From: Bacteroidia bacterium
GTDB lineage: Bacteria; Bacteroidota; Bacteroidia; Chitinophagales; JAUHXS01
Direction of reading: 5' to 3'
Assembly: GCA_030426955.1 (NCBI GenBank)
Contig: JAUHXS010000004.1
Location: 248,001-312,000, forward strand
Length of the DNA: 64,000 nt
The notes under the pieces are model-generated. The model saw nothing but the letters and a program-made list of their open reading frames with translations. It was not told where the DNA came from and did no database searches. The translations under genes were made by a program, and so were the position numbers. This document shows, piece after piece, positions 1 through 10,900 of the stretch. Each line of letters opens with the position of its first letter. Position 1 is the first letter of the stretch.

Positions 1-1915
1 AACTATCCGATGCCCTCAAAGCTAATTCTTTTGTACCTCCTCCCCCAGGAATTAGCCCAACACCGACCTCTACCAACCCTATATACGTTTCAGCTGCCGC
101 TTGAACACTATCCGCATGCAAAGATAGCTCACACCCTCCTCCTAGTGCTAAACCATGGGGGGCAACAACTACGGGGACAGAGGAATACCTAGCCCGCATG
201 GTGGTATTTTGGAAAGTCGAAATGGCAAAGTCTAATTGCTTATAATCTTGTTCTATTGCTAACATGAAAACCATGCCAAGATTAGCACCCGCCGAAAAAT
301 TTGCTCCCTCATTTCCAATAACTAGCCCTTTGTAATCCTTTTCAGCCACATCAATGGCATGATTAATTCCCTCTAGCACCTCTTTACCCATTGTATTCAT
401 CTTGGTATGAAACTCAAGGTTTAAAATACCGTCTCCTAAATCAAATAAAGTAACAGCCTCATTTTGCTGAACTATATTTTTATCTCCACGATAGTTATTC
501 AAATAAATAACTTCATCCGTACCTGGAACAATTTGGTAAGACTTGGATTTAAAATCATAATATTTTCTAGCACCATTTTCAGTAGTATAAAATGAGGTTG
601 CGCCTGATGCTACCATATCTTTTACCCATTGTGCTACCTTTTGTCCACTTTTCTCAATTTCTGCAATAGACTCTTTGACTCCTATTATATCCCAAGTCTC
701 AAACGGTCCTCTCTCCCAACCAAATCCTGTTTTTAGCGCATCATCTACTTTATATACCTCATCTGTAATCTCTGGAATACGGTTAGAAACATATGCAAAA
801 ATGCCGTAGTTAAACTTTCGATAAAAATCTCCCGCCTTGTCACTTCCTTTTACTGATTCCCTCAATCGATCATCCAAACCATCAATTTTCTTCAGATCAT
901 CCAATGTTTTAAACTTCACCTTGCTTTTAGGTTTATATTCAAAAGCATTGACATCTAGCGTCAAGATTTCACTCTTACCGTCTTTGTTCTTTTCCTTTTT
1001 GTAAAACCCCTGCCCTGATTTAGATCCCAACCAATTATTCTCAACAAGTTTTTTTACGTACTCAGGAACCTGAAATAGCTCTTTTGCTTCATCATTTGGA
1101 CAGGCCACTGATAAATTATCCGTAACCTTTACTAAAGTATCAATTCCAACTACATCACATGTTCGAAAGGTTGCCGACTTAGGACGACCAATTACCGGTC
1201 CTGTTAGTTTATCAATTTCATCAACATTCAGCTCCAACTCCTTCATTAAATGAAAAATAGATGCGATAGAGTAAACACCGATTCTATTTGCAATAAACGC
1301 CGGAGTATCTTTACATAATACGGTTGTCTTACCCAAGAATAAATCTCCGTAATGCATTAAAAAGTCAATGACTTCTTGATCTGTTTTTTCTGTTGGAATG
1401 ACCTCCAATAGCTGCAAATATCTCGGTGGATTAAAGAAATGTGTTCCGCAAAAATGTTTTTGAAAATCCTCACTTCTGTCTTCCAACATCATATTAATTG
1501 GAATTCCTGACGTGTTGGAAGAAATGATCGTTCCTGGCGTTCTATATTTTTCTACATTACCAAAAACAATTTTCTTGATGTCCAGCTTTTCAATAACAGC
1601 TTCAATGATCCAATCTGCCTCTTTAATTTTAGGCATATCATCATCAAAGTTTCCAGTAGTGATGAGTTTGCCATAAGACTTCTTGTAAAGTGCTGCTGGA
1701 TTTGACTTAATTGTGGATTGCAATGCGTCGTTTACTATTCTGTTCCTTACTTGCTTATCTTCTAACGTTAGTCCTTTTGCGTTTTCGGCATCGGTTAATT
1801 CCTTAGGAGCTATATCGAGCAACAACGTCTTTACTCCAATGTTGGCAAAGTGACAAGCAATCCTTGAGCCCATTACTCCAGAACCTAATACAACTACATT
1901 CTCAATATGACGCAT
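1..1915 (-). CDS. 3-hydroxyacyl-CoA dehydrogenase / enoyl-CoA hydratase fusion (3' end cut by window edge)
   Basis: This is a bifunctional beta-oxidation enzyme that hydrates enoyl-CoA and oxidises 3-hydroxyacyl-CoA in the cytoplasm. The reading frame is open from an ATG to the left edge, giving 638 visible residues and no stop. The N-terminus has the NAD-binding Rossmann motif VLGSGVMGSRIA. A dehydrogenase C-terminal part follows (GTHFFNPPRYLQLLE). The hydratase domain begins near residue 480, with the oxyanion-hole motif FSAGANL near 538 and a GGGCELSLHAD motif after it. The domain order, dehydrogenase first, is the reverse of E. coli FadB, so no symbol is given. It lies 24 bases behind the acyl-CoA synthetase gene on the same strand, and the two probably form an operon. 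About 150 residues are probably missing, judged from family length. Confidence 0.93.
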   Translation of the reverse strand, partial: MRHIENVVVLGSGVMGSRIACHFANIGVKTLLLDIAPKELTDAENAKGLTLEDKQVRNRIVNDALQSTIKSNPAALYKKSYGKLITTGNFDDDMPKIKEADWIIEAVIEKLDIKKIVFGNVEKYRTPGTIISSNTSGIPINMMLEDRSEDFQKHFCGTHFFNPPRYLQLLEVIPTEKTDQEVIDFLMHYGDLFLGKTTVLCKDTPAFIANRIGVYSIASIFHLMKELELNVDEIDKLTGPVIGRPKSATFRTCDVVGIDTLVKVTDNLSVACPNDEAKELFQVPEYVKKLVENNWLGSKSGQGFYKKEKNKDGKSEILTLDVNAFEYKPKSKVKFKTLDDLKKIDGLDDRLRESVKGSDKAGDFYRKFNYGIFAYVSNRIPEITDEVYKVDDALKTGFGWERGPFETWDIIGVKESIAEIEKSGQKVAQWVKDMVASGATSFYTTENGARKYYDFKSKSYQIVPGTDEVIYLNNYRGDKNIVQQNEAVTLFDLGDGILNLEFHTKMNTMGKEVLEGINHAIDVAEKDYKGLVIGNEGANFSAGANLGMVFMLAIEQDYKQLDFAISTFQNTTMRARYSSVPVVVAPHGLALGGGCELSLHADSVQAAAETYIGLVEVGVGLIPGGGGTKELALRASDS

Positions 1916-1939
1916 CTACCAGTTTTAATATGTAACGAA

Positions 1940-3706
1940 CTAATTGTATAAATCGTTTATCACGTCTTTATACTTTTCTGTTATTACCTTTCTCTTAATT
2001 TTCATAGTTGGAGTTAAGTCTCCGCTTTCGACAGTCCATTCATCGGCAACTAATACTATTTTCTTTAGCTGCTCTACTTGGCTAAATGTAATATTGAATT
2101 CATCTCTAATTTTATCAAACTCAGCCAAGACCTTATCATTTTTTATAATCGTATGCTTATCCGTCCAAGTAATACCATTTTTCTCACACCACTCTTGTAA
2201 AGCCTCCGTTGCAGGCATAATGATACCAGCAATAAACTTTTGCCCTTCACCAACAACCATAATTTGCTCAATTAAGGGAGATTCTTTGTATTTATTTTCA
2301 ATTGGCTGCGGCGCACAGTACTTCCCCCCCGAAGTTTTAATTAGCTCTTTCTTGCGATCAGTAATTTTCAAAAATTTGCCATCGACAAACTCTCCTATAT
2401 CACCTGTATGAAACCACCCATCTTTATCAATCACTTCATCTGTCAAGTCTTGCCTTTTGTAGTATCCCATCATCACATTAGGTCCTTTACACAAAATTTC
2501 TCCATCTTCAGCAATCTTCACGTCAACTCCTGAAATCACTGGACCAATTGTCCCAAATTTGTTTCCACCTTTTGAAAGCAAGTTAACACCAATTACTGGG
2601 GAGGTTTCGGTCAACCCATAGCCCTGCAATACTGGAATTTGTCCAGCAGTAAACACTCTCGCTAATCGCTCTTGTAAAGCAGCCCCACCAGATATTATGG
2701 CAATGATGTTCCCTCCTAGAGCCTCTCTCCATTTGCTAAAGATCAACTTATTTGCGATGGCTAGTTTAATTTTATACCATAGACCTTTGCCCTCAGTATC
2801 ATATTCTAATCCTAAATCCAGTGCCCAGAAGAATAGTTTTTTCTTAATACCAGTTTGCTCTAATCCCTTATTGTAAATTTTGTCATAAACTTTTTCGAGC
2901 AAACGCGGCACCGTTGTAAAGAGATTTGGCTTCACTTCCTTTAGGTTCTCACCAATCGTCTCCATACTCTCAGCATAGTATATAGAGACACCAAGTGCCA
3001 TGTAAGCATAGGTTACCATTCTTTCAAAAACATGATTCAAGGGCAAGAAACTGAAAGCACGGTGATTACTATTAATAGGTAATATTTTCATACACGCCCG
3101 AACGTTGCTTGCAACATTATCATGCGATAGCATTACCCCTTTAGGTGTGCCTGTGGTTCCCGAAGTGTATATAATCGTTGCCAAATCCCTAGCATCAATT
3201 GTTTGCATGATCTCGTCGACAACGCTTTGTTCTTTTTGACTTGCTAATCCTATAAAATCTGTAAAGTGTTTTGCTCCTATTACACTATCAAATGTGTATA
3301 TTTCTTGAAGTGTTGAAACTTGAGGTTTTATATTGGTTAGCTTCTTGAATAGATCTTCATCAGAAACAAAAGCCAACTTAATTTCGGCATCATTAAAGAT
3401 GAATTTATAATCATCCTCACTAATTGTAGGATAGATAGGAACATTTATTGCGCCAATTTGCGCCACACCTAGGTCGACATAGTTCCATTCAGGTCTATTA
3501 TTTGCTATGATTGCTACCTTATCATCTTTTTGGATGCCAAATGCTAATAAAGCACGACTAACCTTATTGACATTTTCGACAAATTCAGCGGTTGTATATT
3601 TACTCCATACATCTTTCTCTTTCGCAGCCAATGCATCCTCATTGGGGTAGTATTGCAATTGGAAACGAGGTATGTCAAACAATCGTTTTATAGCACTATT
3701 ATCCAT
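1940..3706 (-). CDS. fadD: long-chain acyl-CoA synthetase (AMP-forming)
   Basis: This enzyme activates fatty acids with ATP and CoA to give acyl-CoA plus AMP. It has 588 residues, normal for the long-chain synthetase family. The ATP/AMP-binding P-loop YTSGTTGTPKGVMLSHD is near residue 180. The YGLTET motif is near 362, WFHTGDIGE near 427, and the ligase motif TDRKKELIKTSGGKY follows shortly after. The product feeds the beta-oxidation fusion enzyme encoded directly downstream. There is no signal peptide, so it is cytoplasmic or peripheral to the membrane. A terminator that serves the gene upstream lies just before it, so it should have its own promoter in the roughly 50 AT-rich bases before the ATG. 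I could not pick out a clear promoter there. Confidence 0.93.
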   Translation of the reverse strand: MDNSAIKRLFDIPRFQLQYYPNEDALAAKEKDVWSKYTTAEFVENVNKVSRALLAFGIQKDDKVAIIANNRPEWNYVDLGVAQIGAINVPIYPTISEDDYKFIFNDAEIKLAFVSDEDLFKKLTNIKPQVSTLQEIYTFDSVIGAKHFTDFIGLASQKEQSVVDEIMQTIDARDLATIIYTSGTTGTPKGVMLSHDNVASNVRACMKILPINSNHRAFSFLPLNHVFERMVTYAYMALGVSIYYAESMETIGENLKEVKPNLFTTVPRLLEKVYDKIYNKGLEQTGIKKKLFFWALDLGLEYDTEGKGLWYKIKLAIANKLIFSKWREALGGNIIAIISGGAALQERLARVFTAGQIPVLQGYGLTETSPVIGVNLLSKGGNKFGTIGPVISGVDVKIAEDGEILCKGPNVMMGYYKRQDLTDEVIDKDGWFHTGDIGEFVDGKFLKITDRKKELIKTSGGKYCAPQPIENKYKESPLIEQIMVVGEGQKFIAGIIMPATEALQEWCEKNGITWTDKHTIIKNDKVLAEFDKIRDEFNITFSQVEQLKKIVLVADEWTVESGDLTPTMKIKRKVITEKYKDVINDLYN

Positions 3707-3750
3707 AATACATATATACGGATATATAGTGACAATGTTGCAAATTTTCT

Positions 3751-3788
3751 CAAATAAAAAAGCCTGACGAAAGATTCCATCAGGCTTT
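3751..3788 (-). terminator. Rho-independent terminator after the secreted esterase gene
   Basis: The arms AAAGCCTGA and TCAGGCTTT pair perfectly over 9 bp around a 12-base loop. On the minus strand the hairpin is followed by a run of T (TTTTTATTTG). It ends transcription of the esterase gene and separates it from the acyl-CoA synthetase gene. Confidence 0.85.
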
Positions 3789-3812
3789 AAATATATACTT
3801 TATTATAAATGC

Positions 3813-4928
3813 TTATCTCACTATTATTTTCTGAGAATATGTGTTTAACTCATGCGTGATTTTTACCAAATAATACCCCTTCGATTGAAGAGAAAAGCTA
3901 TTACCTAGATTGACTATCTTAGACTCTAGTACGACTCTTCCAGAAAGATCAAATACTTTTATACTTGAATTATCATCTAATTGATTCACATAAAAAGTTC
4001 CTTCAGAGATAGTTGGATGAACAAACCTTCCTCCAACCGATAAGAAATCGCCATGGTCAATAACTGCTCCTTTATAAAAGCTTGGAGGTGGGCAAACTTG
4101 ATCATTCCATACAGAATCTAAGTAATTTAAGATTGTTAGCGTATCATCTAGAGAGTCGTACCAGTTATGACCCATTGGAGACGTTTCATAATACTTACCA
4201 CAATATCCTTTATCAAGTAGCTTATAATGCATATTTCTACCCTGAAGACCTCCTGCTGTATCATCATTAATGCTATGAAAAATCAAAAACCCTGGTTTTG
4301 CTTTACCTGTTCTATTAGCAACTGGCTGCGAACTCCACCAATACTGTGTGCTATCGCGAACCATATTTTTGATTAACGACAAGGTTCTATTTGAATACAC
4401 CCAATCGTATCCATACACACCAGCTAGGCCAACAATCATCAATTTATGTTTAGGGTGATATACATATAGGCTATCTAGCAACTGCTTATCCCCTTGTTTC
4501 AAGCCATAGGTTGAAGCAATATGCGCCCCAGCTGAAGATCCAACTATCGCTATATTTGCGGGATCAGCATTTAATGAGTCAGGGTTATCTTTTGCCCATT
4601 TTACTACTTTAGCGACATCTATTACTTGTTCAGGAAAGCCTGTATAAGTAGAGCTTATTGATGTATCAGCTAGTCTATAATTCATATTGATCACAGCATA
4701 GCCCTGACCATAAAACATATTTGCAAAAAATGTCATTGCAGCTTTATCACCCCCCATCCATCCTCCACCATGCACCAAAATAGCTACTGGTGCCTTTCCA
4801 GAAATACTTCTGTAATAATCAAACACTTGATCTGAATGATTGCCATATGCTACATTCGACCTAGTTGGGCTTGCTGAATAGCTATAAACACAAAATACTA
4901 GTAATAGTAACGTAAAAGGTTTTCTCAT
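3813..4928 (-). CDS. secreted alpha/beta-hydrolase (esterase/lipase-like) with type A type IX sorting tail
   Basis: This is a secreted serine hydrolase of 371 residues. A signal peptide covers about residues 1-20. The alpha/beta-hydrolase fold follows: the oxyanion-hole motif HGGGW at 53-57, the nucleophile elbow GSSAG with Ser132, a candidate acid at Asp222/223 (SINDDT), and His254 (PMGHNW). This arrangement is that of the BD-FAE / carboxylesterase group; the substrate is not known. The last ~70 residues (FDLSGRVVLESK, GYYLVKI, ending KIIVR) form a Por-type secretion tail, so the protein should cross the outer membrane by the type IX system whose genes lie a few kb away. It is transcribed alone and ends at a hairpin terminator. 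Confidence 0.88.
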   Translation of the reverse strand: MRKPFTLLLLVFCVYSYSASPTRSNVAYGNHSDQVFDYYRSISGKAPVAILVHGGGWMGGDKAAMTFFANMFYGQGYAVINMNYRLADTSISSTYTGFPEQVIDVAKVVKWAKDNPDSLNADPANIAIVGSSAGAHIASTYGLKQGDKQLLDSLYVYHPKHKLMIVGLAGVYGYDWVYSNRTLSLIKNMVRDSTQYWWSSQPVANRTGKAKPGFLIFHSINDDTAGGLQGRNMHYKLLDKGYCGKYYETSPMGHNWYDSLDDTLTILNYLDSVWNDQVCPPPSFYKGAVIDHGDFLSVGGRFVHPTISEGTFYVNQLDDNSSIKVFDLSGRVVLESKIVNLGNSFSLQSKGYYLVKITHELNTYSQKIIVR

Positions 4929-5014
4929 TTTCTTTTTGCCACGAAGCTAGACTTAAATGATAGGTTTGCTAAGAAAAAAATGCAGACACTTTACTATTTT
5001 CAGAAAACCTTGTA

Positions 5015-6292
5015 TTAGCCCTCCAAAACCTTTTCTAACGTCCCTCCACGAGAACCTTTGATCAAGATATAATGATCCTTAATACCGCTCTTATCAAACC
5101 ATTTAGCAGCTTCAACACTATCAGCGAAATGTCGACACTCTAGCTGATCTTTTAGTTTACCAAACTCTGTTCCGATTAAAACAATTTGGCTCAAATTCAT
5201 TTGCTTGATCTTATTCACAATGGCAAGATGCTCTCTATCGCTGTAATCTCCCATTTCCAACATATCACCTAATATGACCATTTTATTTTTCGTAGAGATT
5301 AGGGCTAAGTTATCTAATGCCAACTCCATGCTTGACGGGTTAGCATTGTAAGCATCTAAAATAATAGTATTAGTTCCTCTCTTAATTACCTGAGACCTAT
5401 TATTTTGTGGTTCGTACCTTTCAATAGCAGCAACTATCTTTTTCAACTCAATGTTAAAATACTCTCCTAATGCTATCGCAGCCATTACATTCTCAAAATT
5501 GTAATGTCCAGCCAAATTTGTTTGAATACTTTTTCCTTTATACTCAATAGATAACTCTGGCATGACTTCTTTTACCCTACCGCCAAAGCTTGATCCATCG
5601 TCATTTCCATATGTTATTCGGCTTATCCCGTTCGAAATTTCAATTAGATCTTGATTTGTAGCATTAATAAAAACTGTTCCACTCTTAGCTCGTAAATAAT
5701 CAAAAAGCTCTCCATTTGCCTTCTTTACATTTTCTATACTCCCGAAGCCCTCGAGATGTTCTTTTCCAATATTTGTAATCAAACCATAATCAGGATTGGC
5801 AATATCACAAAGTTGTTTTATTTCTCCTAGATGGTTCGCTCCCATTTCTATTATGGCATAATCGTGCTCATTATTTATAGATAAGACAGATAATGGTAAG
5901 CCTATATGGTTATTGAAGTTACCTGGGGTAGCAAATGTTTTATACTGAGAAGATAGCACCGCATGAATTAACTCCTTTGTTGTTGTTTTTCCATTTGATC
6001 CAGCAATTGCAATCAAACAAACATCTAAATTGTCTCTATGATGTCTTGCCAACAATTGCAACATCAATAAACAGTCCTCTACCAGAACGTAACGTTCATC
6101 TTTTTCATCATAGAGGTTAATATCATCTACAATTGCAAATCTAGCTCCATTTTCGAGCGCCGACTTAGCAAATTGATTCCCATTTAAGCGTTCTCCCTTA
6201 ATGCTGAAAAAAAGATCTCCCTCTTTTACCTGACGATTGTCAATTACAACTCTATTGGAGTTAAGAAATAATTGATATATTTTTTCTACCAT
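5015..6292 (-). CDS. murF: UDP-N-acetylmuramoyl-tripeptide--D-alanyl-D-alanine ligase
   Basis: MurF adds D-Ala-D-Ala to the UDP-MurNAc-tripeptide, the last cytoplasmic step of peptidoglycan precursor synthesis. The 425-residue protein has the Mur-ligase N-terminal domain (VKEGDLFFSIKGERLNG) and the ATP-binding loop AGSNGKTTTKE at residues 97-107. It also has the central-domain motifs IIEMGANHLGEI and TNIGKEHLEGFGS. The C-terminal domain carries LDAYNANPSSM and ILGDMLEMGD, typical of MurF rather than MurC, D or E. It follows gldJ on the same strand, with a terminator between them. The gldJ-murF neighbourhood recurs in gliding Bacteroidota. Confidence 0.95.
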   Translation of the reverse strand: MVEKIYQLFLNSNRVVIDNRQVKEGDLFFSIKGERLNGNQFAKSALENGARFAIVDDINLYDEKDERYVLVEDCLLMLQLLARHHRDNLDVCLIAIAGSNGKTTTKELIHAVLSSQYKTFATPGNFNNHIGLPLSVLSINNEHDYAIIEMGANHLGEIKQLCDIANPDYGLITNIGKEHLEGFGSIENVKKANGELFDYLRAKSGTVFINATNQDLIEISNGISRITYGNDDGSSFGGRVKEVMPELSIEYKGKSIQTNLAGHYNFENVMAAIALGEYFNIELKKIVAAIERYEPQNNRSQVIKRGTNTIILDAYNANPSSMELALDNLALISTKNKMVILGDMLEMGDYSDREHLAIVNKIKQMNLSQIVLIGTEFGKLKDQLECRHFADSVEAAKWFDKSGIKDHYILIKGSRGGTLEKVLEG

Positions 6293-6304
6293 ATAACTTT
6301 TAGA

Positions 6305-6342
6305 AACAAAAAACCCCGTTCCAAATAGATTGAAACGGGGTT
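6305..6342 (-). terminator. Rho-independent terminator after gldJ
   Basis: AACCCCGTT and AACGGGGTT form a perfect 9-bp GC-rich stem with a 13-base loop. On the minus strand it is followed by TTTTTTGTTT. It lies in the 70-base gap between the gldJ stop and murF, so murF needs its own promoter or read-through. Confidence 0.85.
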
Positions 6343-6362
6343 CTCAAAATAATTTTCAATAA

Positions 6363-7838
6363 TTATTGTCCGAAATGATTTCCTCCTGGGAAAGCATTAC
6401 CCGCAGGACTTCCAACCCTAAGCATCGCGCATCTAAATCCAATTTGCGCAGAGCCGAGTTCTTCCTGCATATATCTTCTATTGCCTGGAGATAGCCAGTA
6501 AGCTCTATCATTCCAAGAACCACCTTTATATACTCTTGCTTTATTGCTGATCAAAGTAGTAATACCATACTCATATTCAACATTAGATGCCTTGTCTCCA
6601 TCTAAATAATCAATAACATTAGATGTATTAAAGTCTCTTCTACCTACCAACTCTTCATCTTTCAACTCCCTATACTTTAAGCGACCAAGGCTATCTTTTT
6701 CCGCAATCGCACCATCTTCATCCGTTTCTAATGTCTTAAATACGTTTCCTCTAAATGAATTGAAATCATTCATATCCTCTAGGCTAAGTTTTCTGTATAC
6801 ATCCAAGACCCACTCACTCACATTACCTGCCATATTATAAAGACCGAAATCATTAGGCATGAAAGCATCTACTGGAGCAGTAATATCAGCATTGTCGTTT
6901 AACCCACCTGCAACACCCATATTATCTCCTCTTCCTCTTTTAAAGTTTGCTAGAAACTCACCTTGCCATGTTCCATGAACTGGATTTCTTAAGCTGTGCC
7001 CGTTCCAAGGATATACTTTTCTATCTGTAATTAGTTCTTCTCCTAAATACACATTATTCCCCATTAAGGCTAGTGCTGCATACTCCCACTCTGCTTCAGT
7101 TGGCAAACGATAATCTGGCAATAGTATACCATCGTCAAACCTCACTCGCCTTTCACCACTACCATTAGGATCAAGGTCTGGTAGGTTTTGTTTTACCATA
7201 CCCTCATACTGACCTGCAAGATAGGAACCTGTGTTAAAATTATCCTCATTGATTTGATTGGGATTAAGTTCTAAAATCCCCCTTTCTATCAACAAAAACT
7301 CATTTACCCTATCTGTTCTCCACTTACAGAAATCATTAGCCTGCAACCAATTCACGCCCACCACTGGATAATAGTTATAAGATGGGTGCCTCAAATAATA
7401 CTCTACATAAGGATCATTATATGCCAATTCATCTCTCCAAACCATAGTGTCTGGCAAAGCAGCTTTTACTACTTCTGGGTAATCTTGTCCGAAAACTCTT
7501 TTAAGCCAATATAAGTATTCCTTATAGTGTACATTAGCAACTTCTGTTTCATCCATGTAAAATGAAGCTAGAGTTACTCTTCTTGGAATCGCGCTATAGT
7601 CATACATCACATCTTGCTCTGTCTGCCCCATAGTCATTGTACCTCCTTCTATTAAAACAAGTCCAGGTCCTGTTTCTTGCCCCATGTCAGGCCTAACTTC
7701 AAATCCTCCCCAGTCAGGGTTATTATATTCCCACCCTGTAAGACTTGACCTATCACCTCCACCTCCTCCACAGGCAAATAGAGATATGCTAATTATAGCT
7801 AGTAACGATTTTGAGATTTTACCTTTTAACTTTTCCAT
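6363..7838 (-). CDS. gldJ: gliding motility / type IX secretion lipoprotein GldJ
   Basis: GldJ is an outer-membrane-anchored lipoprotein required for gliding and for stability of the type IX secretion ring proteins. I chose the ATG that gives MEKLKGKISKS, because it sets a standard lipoprotein signal with lipobox LFAC followed by Gly-rich residues; an ATG eight codons upstream is possible. The rest is a formylglycine-generating-enzyme-like (SUMF1/FGE) domain, with motifs DETEVANVHYKEYL, VVGVNWLQANDFCKWR, YRLPTEAEWEYAA, MAGNVSEWVLDV and a final GGSWNDR / IGFRCAM. About 491 residues is close to the usual GldJ length. It is divergent from porU, which with porV encodes other parts of the same system. 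Confidence 0.9.
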   Translation of the reverse strand: MEKLKGKISKSLLAIISISLFACGGGGGDRSSLTGWEYNNPDWGGFEVRPDMGQETGPGLVLIEGGTMTMGQTEQDVMYDYSAIPRRVTLASFYMDETEVANVHYKEYLYWLKRVFGQDYPEVVKAALPDTMVWRDELAYNDPYVEYYLRHPSYNYYPVVGVNWLQANDFCKWRTDRVNEFLLIERGILELNPNQINEDNFNTGSYLAGQYEGMVKQNLPDLDPNGSGERRVRFDDGILLPDYRLPTEAEWEYAALALMGNNVYLGEELITDRKVYPWNGHSLRNPVHGTWQGEFLANFKRGRGDNMGVAGGLNDNADITAPVDAFMPNDFGLYNMAGNVSEWVLDVYRKLSLEDMNDFNSFRGNVFKTLETDEDGAIAEKDSLGRLKYRELKDEELVGRRDFNTSNVIDYLDGDKASNVEYEYGITTLISNKARVYKGGSWNDRAYWLSPGNRRYMQEELGSAQIGFRCAMLRVGSPAGNAFPGGNHFGQ

Positions 7839-7978
7839 ATTCTTTTCTATTGAACAGTACATCTGCGTAAATATAATAAAAAATATTTCTTAGGATATAC
7901 CATATGTGAACTTTTTCCACTAAAAATACTTTATAATAACGTATGCTCTAGAAGAAATATTGTACTAGGATTTGTATC

Positions 7979-10900
7979 ATGATTACTCCCATATTATATA
8001 TTTTACAATATTTGCAAGAACTTATCGTTACTTATTACGTCAATCAATTAAAACCTTTGAGACTCTTTTTATCTATATTTCTTTTAATCTTCCTGAATAC
8101 GGCTCTCGTATTTGCAAAAATTGATCAGAAGATTTATTTAGATGAAACGATCTCTTGGAATATTGATCAAGTCTCAGATGGAGTTGTTATCGTCAACAAT
8201 GAGTATTTTAACCTAAACAAAACCCAACCTGTTTTTTACAAAAAAATCGACATTCCTTCTTCTGAAATTATTGGGTATAATATCTCATCAATAGAATTCT
8301 CTCCAATCAATGCTAATTGGATAAAAGACGATTCAAAAATATCTAAGGATATAGCTCTTGACCTTGCTATTGCCTATGAAAAAAAGCAAGCTTATTTAAT
8401 TTTACAATTAAATCCTCTTATCAAAGATGCCGTTAATCAAACTTATAAATATGTTACAAGAATTAACTTAGAAGTTGAATTAGAATACAGACCTGCTGAA
8501 AGTTTAAAATCTAACAAAACTCATTTTGCATCTAACTCAGTACTTAACTCAGGAAACTGGTATAAAATACGCCTACAACAAGATGGTATATACAGGTTAA
8601 ACTATGCCTTTCTTAAAAATTTGGGACTAGATGTAGATAATATCAATCCCAAAAATATCCGAATTTATGGAAATGGAGGAGGTATGCTTCCTGAATCAAA
8701 TGCAGTAGTGAGACATGATGATCTTGAAGAAAATGCCATTTTAGTTGCAGGCGAAGCCGATAATCAATTTAACGCTAATGATTATGTGCTATTTTATGGA
8801 AAAGGACCTCATACTTGGAACTATAATATAACTGATAAAAGATTTCATCATGCTAAGCATCTATATGACAACTATGCCTATTATTTCATTACTGTAGACA
8901 AGGGCACAGGCAAACGAATTACAAATCAAGCATCTTCGACACTTCCTCCAAATAGTTTTTCCTTGAGCTTTGACGACTTCTATTTTTATGAAGAGGATTA
9001 CGAAAATCTCATAGAAAGTGGCAGAAACTGGTACGGAGACAAATATGACTTTACAACAAACTACAGTTATAACTCTAAAGTTTTTTCAAATCTTATCCCC
9101 AACGATTCCATTTATTTGAGAACAAGCTTGGCTGCCAGAGCCATTCCTTCAACCAGCAGTAGTAATTTTGATATAAAAGCTAATGGTATTTCGATAGTAA
9201 ATCATAGTATAAATGGCGTTGGAGAAGACTATACTGATATATATGCCAATACATCCACAAAGTCTACTACCTTTTTTTCTAGCGCTAATCAGTTTGTATT
9301 TAACATTAAGTACAACAAAGCAAACTCCTCTAATGTAGGATGGCTGGACTATTTTGAACTCAATGTTAGAAGGACTTTAAATATGTCTGGAGACATGATG
9401 TTATTCAGAGACAGTCGAGTGGTTAGCAATGGCAATATAACACAATACACTCTAGGCAATGTCACTTCCTCTATCAATGTATGGGATGTCACCAATGTTG
9501 TTGATGTAAAAAAACAAGCCTTATCAATTACAGGGAATGAAGCTACTTTTACGTTACCTTCAGACTCTTTAAAAACCTTTTTAGCTTTTACAGATAATTC
9601 CTTTTTAACTCCCGAGATTGTTGGAGGACAACCTAACCAAAATTTACATGGTATTGGACAAATAGATATGTTGATTGTGACTAATAATGTACTAACAACT
9701 CAAGCCAACCAGTTAGCTAGCTTTCATGAAACTAATGATGGAATTGATGTTGCTGTCGTCACAACAGATAAAATATACAACGAGTTTTCTAGCGGAGCTC
9801 AAGACGTCACAGCAATTAGAGATTTTGTAAAGATGTTTTATGATCGAGCAGGGGCGGACAGCTCACTACTTCCAAAGTATTTATTGATTTTTGGCGATGG
9901 CTCTTACGACATGAAAAATCGTGTAAACAATAATACTAACCTTGTACCAACTCATCAAAGCCCTAATTCTCTCAATCCTCTTGGCACATATTCTTCTGAC
10001 GATTTTTTCGGATTGTTAGACTTCAATGAAGGTAAGAACATTCACTCTGGCAATCAGTTATTAGATATCGCAATCGGTAGACTTCCTGTCAAGAACCCAC
10101 AAGAAGCCTCTACCGTAGTTAATAAGATCATACACTACGCTACTTCAAAATCTACTTTCGGAGACTGGAGAAACAAAATTTGTTTTGTTGCAGACGATGA
10201 AGATGGCAATACACACATTAACCAAGCGGATAACACACTGGCTAAAGATGTGGAGCAAAATCACCCCGATTTTAATGTCCAAAAAATTTATCTTGATGCA
10301 TATCAACAGATATCTACCTCTGGTGCTAGCAGGTATCCTGGAGTAAATGATGCTATAAGAAACCAATTATCCAGAGGAGTTATGATCATGAACTATACTG
10401 GTCATGGAGGAGAGGCAGGATGGGCTCACGAAAGAATATTCAATACTAATGATATTAATAACCTTGAGAACAAAGACAAACTACCGCTATTTATCACAGC
10501 AACTTGCTCATTTAGCAAATACGACAATCCTGAAAAAGATGCTGGAGGCGAACTACTATTACTTAATCCCAATGGAGGCGCTATAGCCTTAATGACCACC
10601 GTCCGAATAGTCACGTCAGGTGACAACTTGAGCTTAAATACAAATTTTCTAAAAACTGTCTTAGATATTTCAGATCAACAAATCCCAACCTTTGGTGAAG
10701 TAGCAAGAAAAGCAAAGAACGTTATCAATACTAATATCAACAATAGAAATTTTACACTTTTAGGAGACCCTGCTTTAAAATTACCTTATCCAGAATATGT
10801 TATTAATGCCGACAGTATTAATGGAGTATCTATTTCATCTAATGTTGATACCATTAAAGGCCTAGGAAAAGTAACCATCAGCGGAACACTAAAAGACAGG

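Noticed and set aside
1944-2411. 155-codon open frame on the plus strand
   Set aside because: It is the shadow of the acyl-CoA synthetase gene on the other strand and shows no protein motif.
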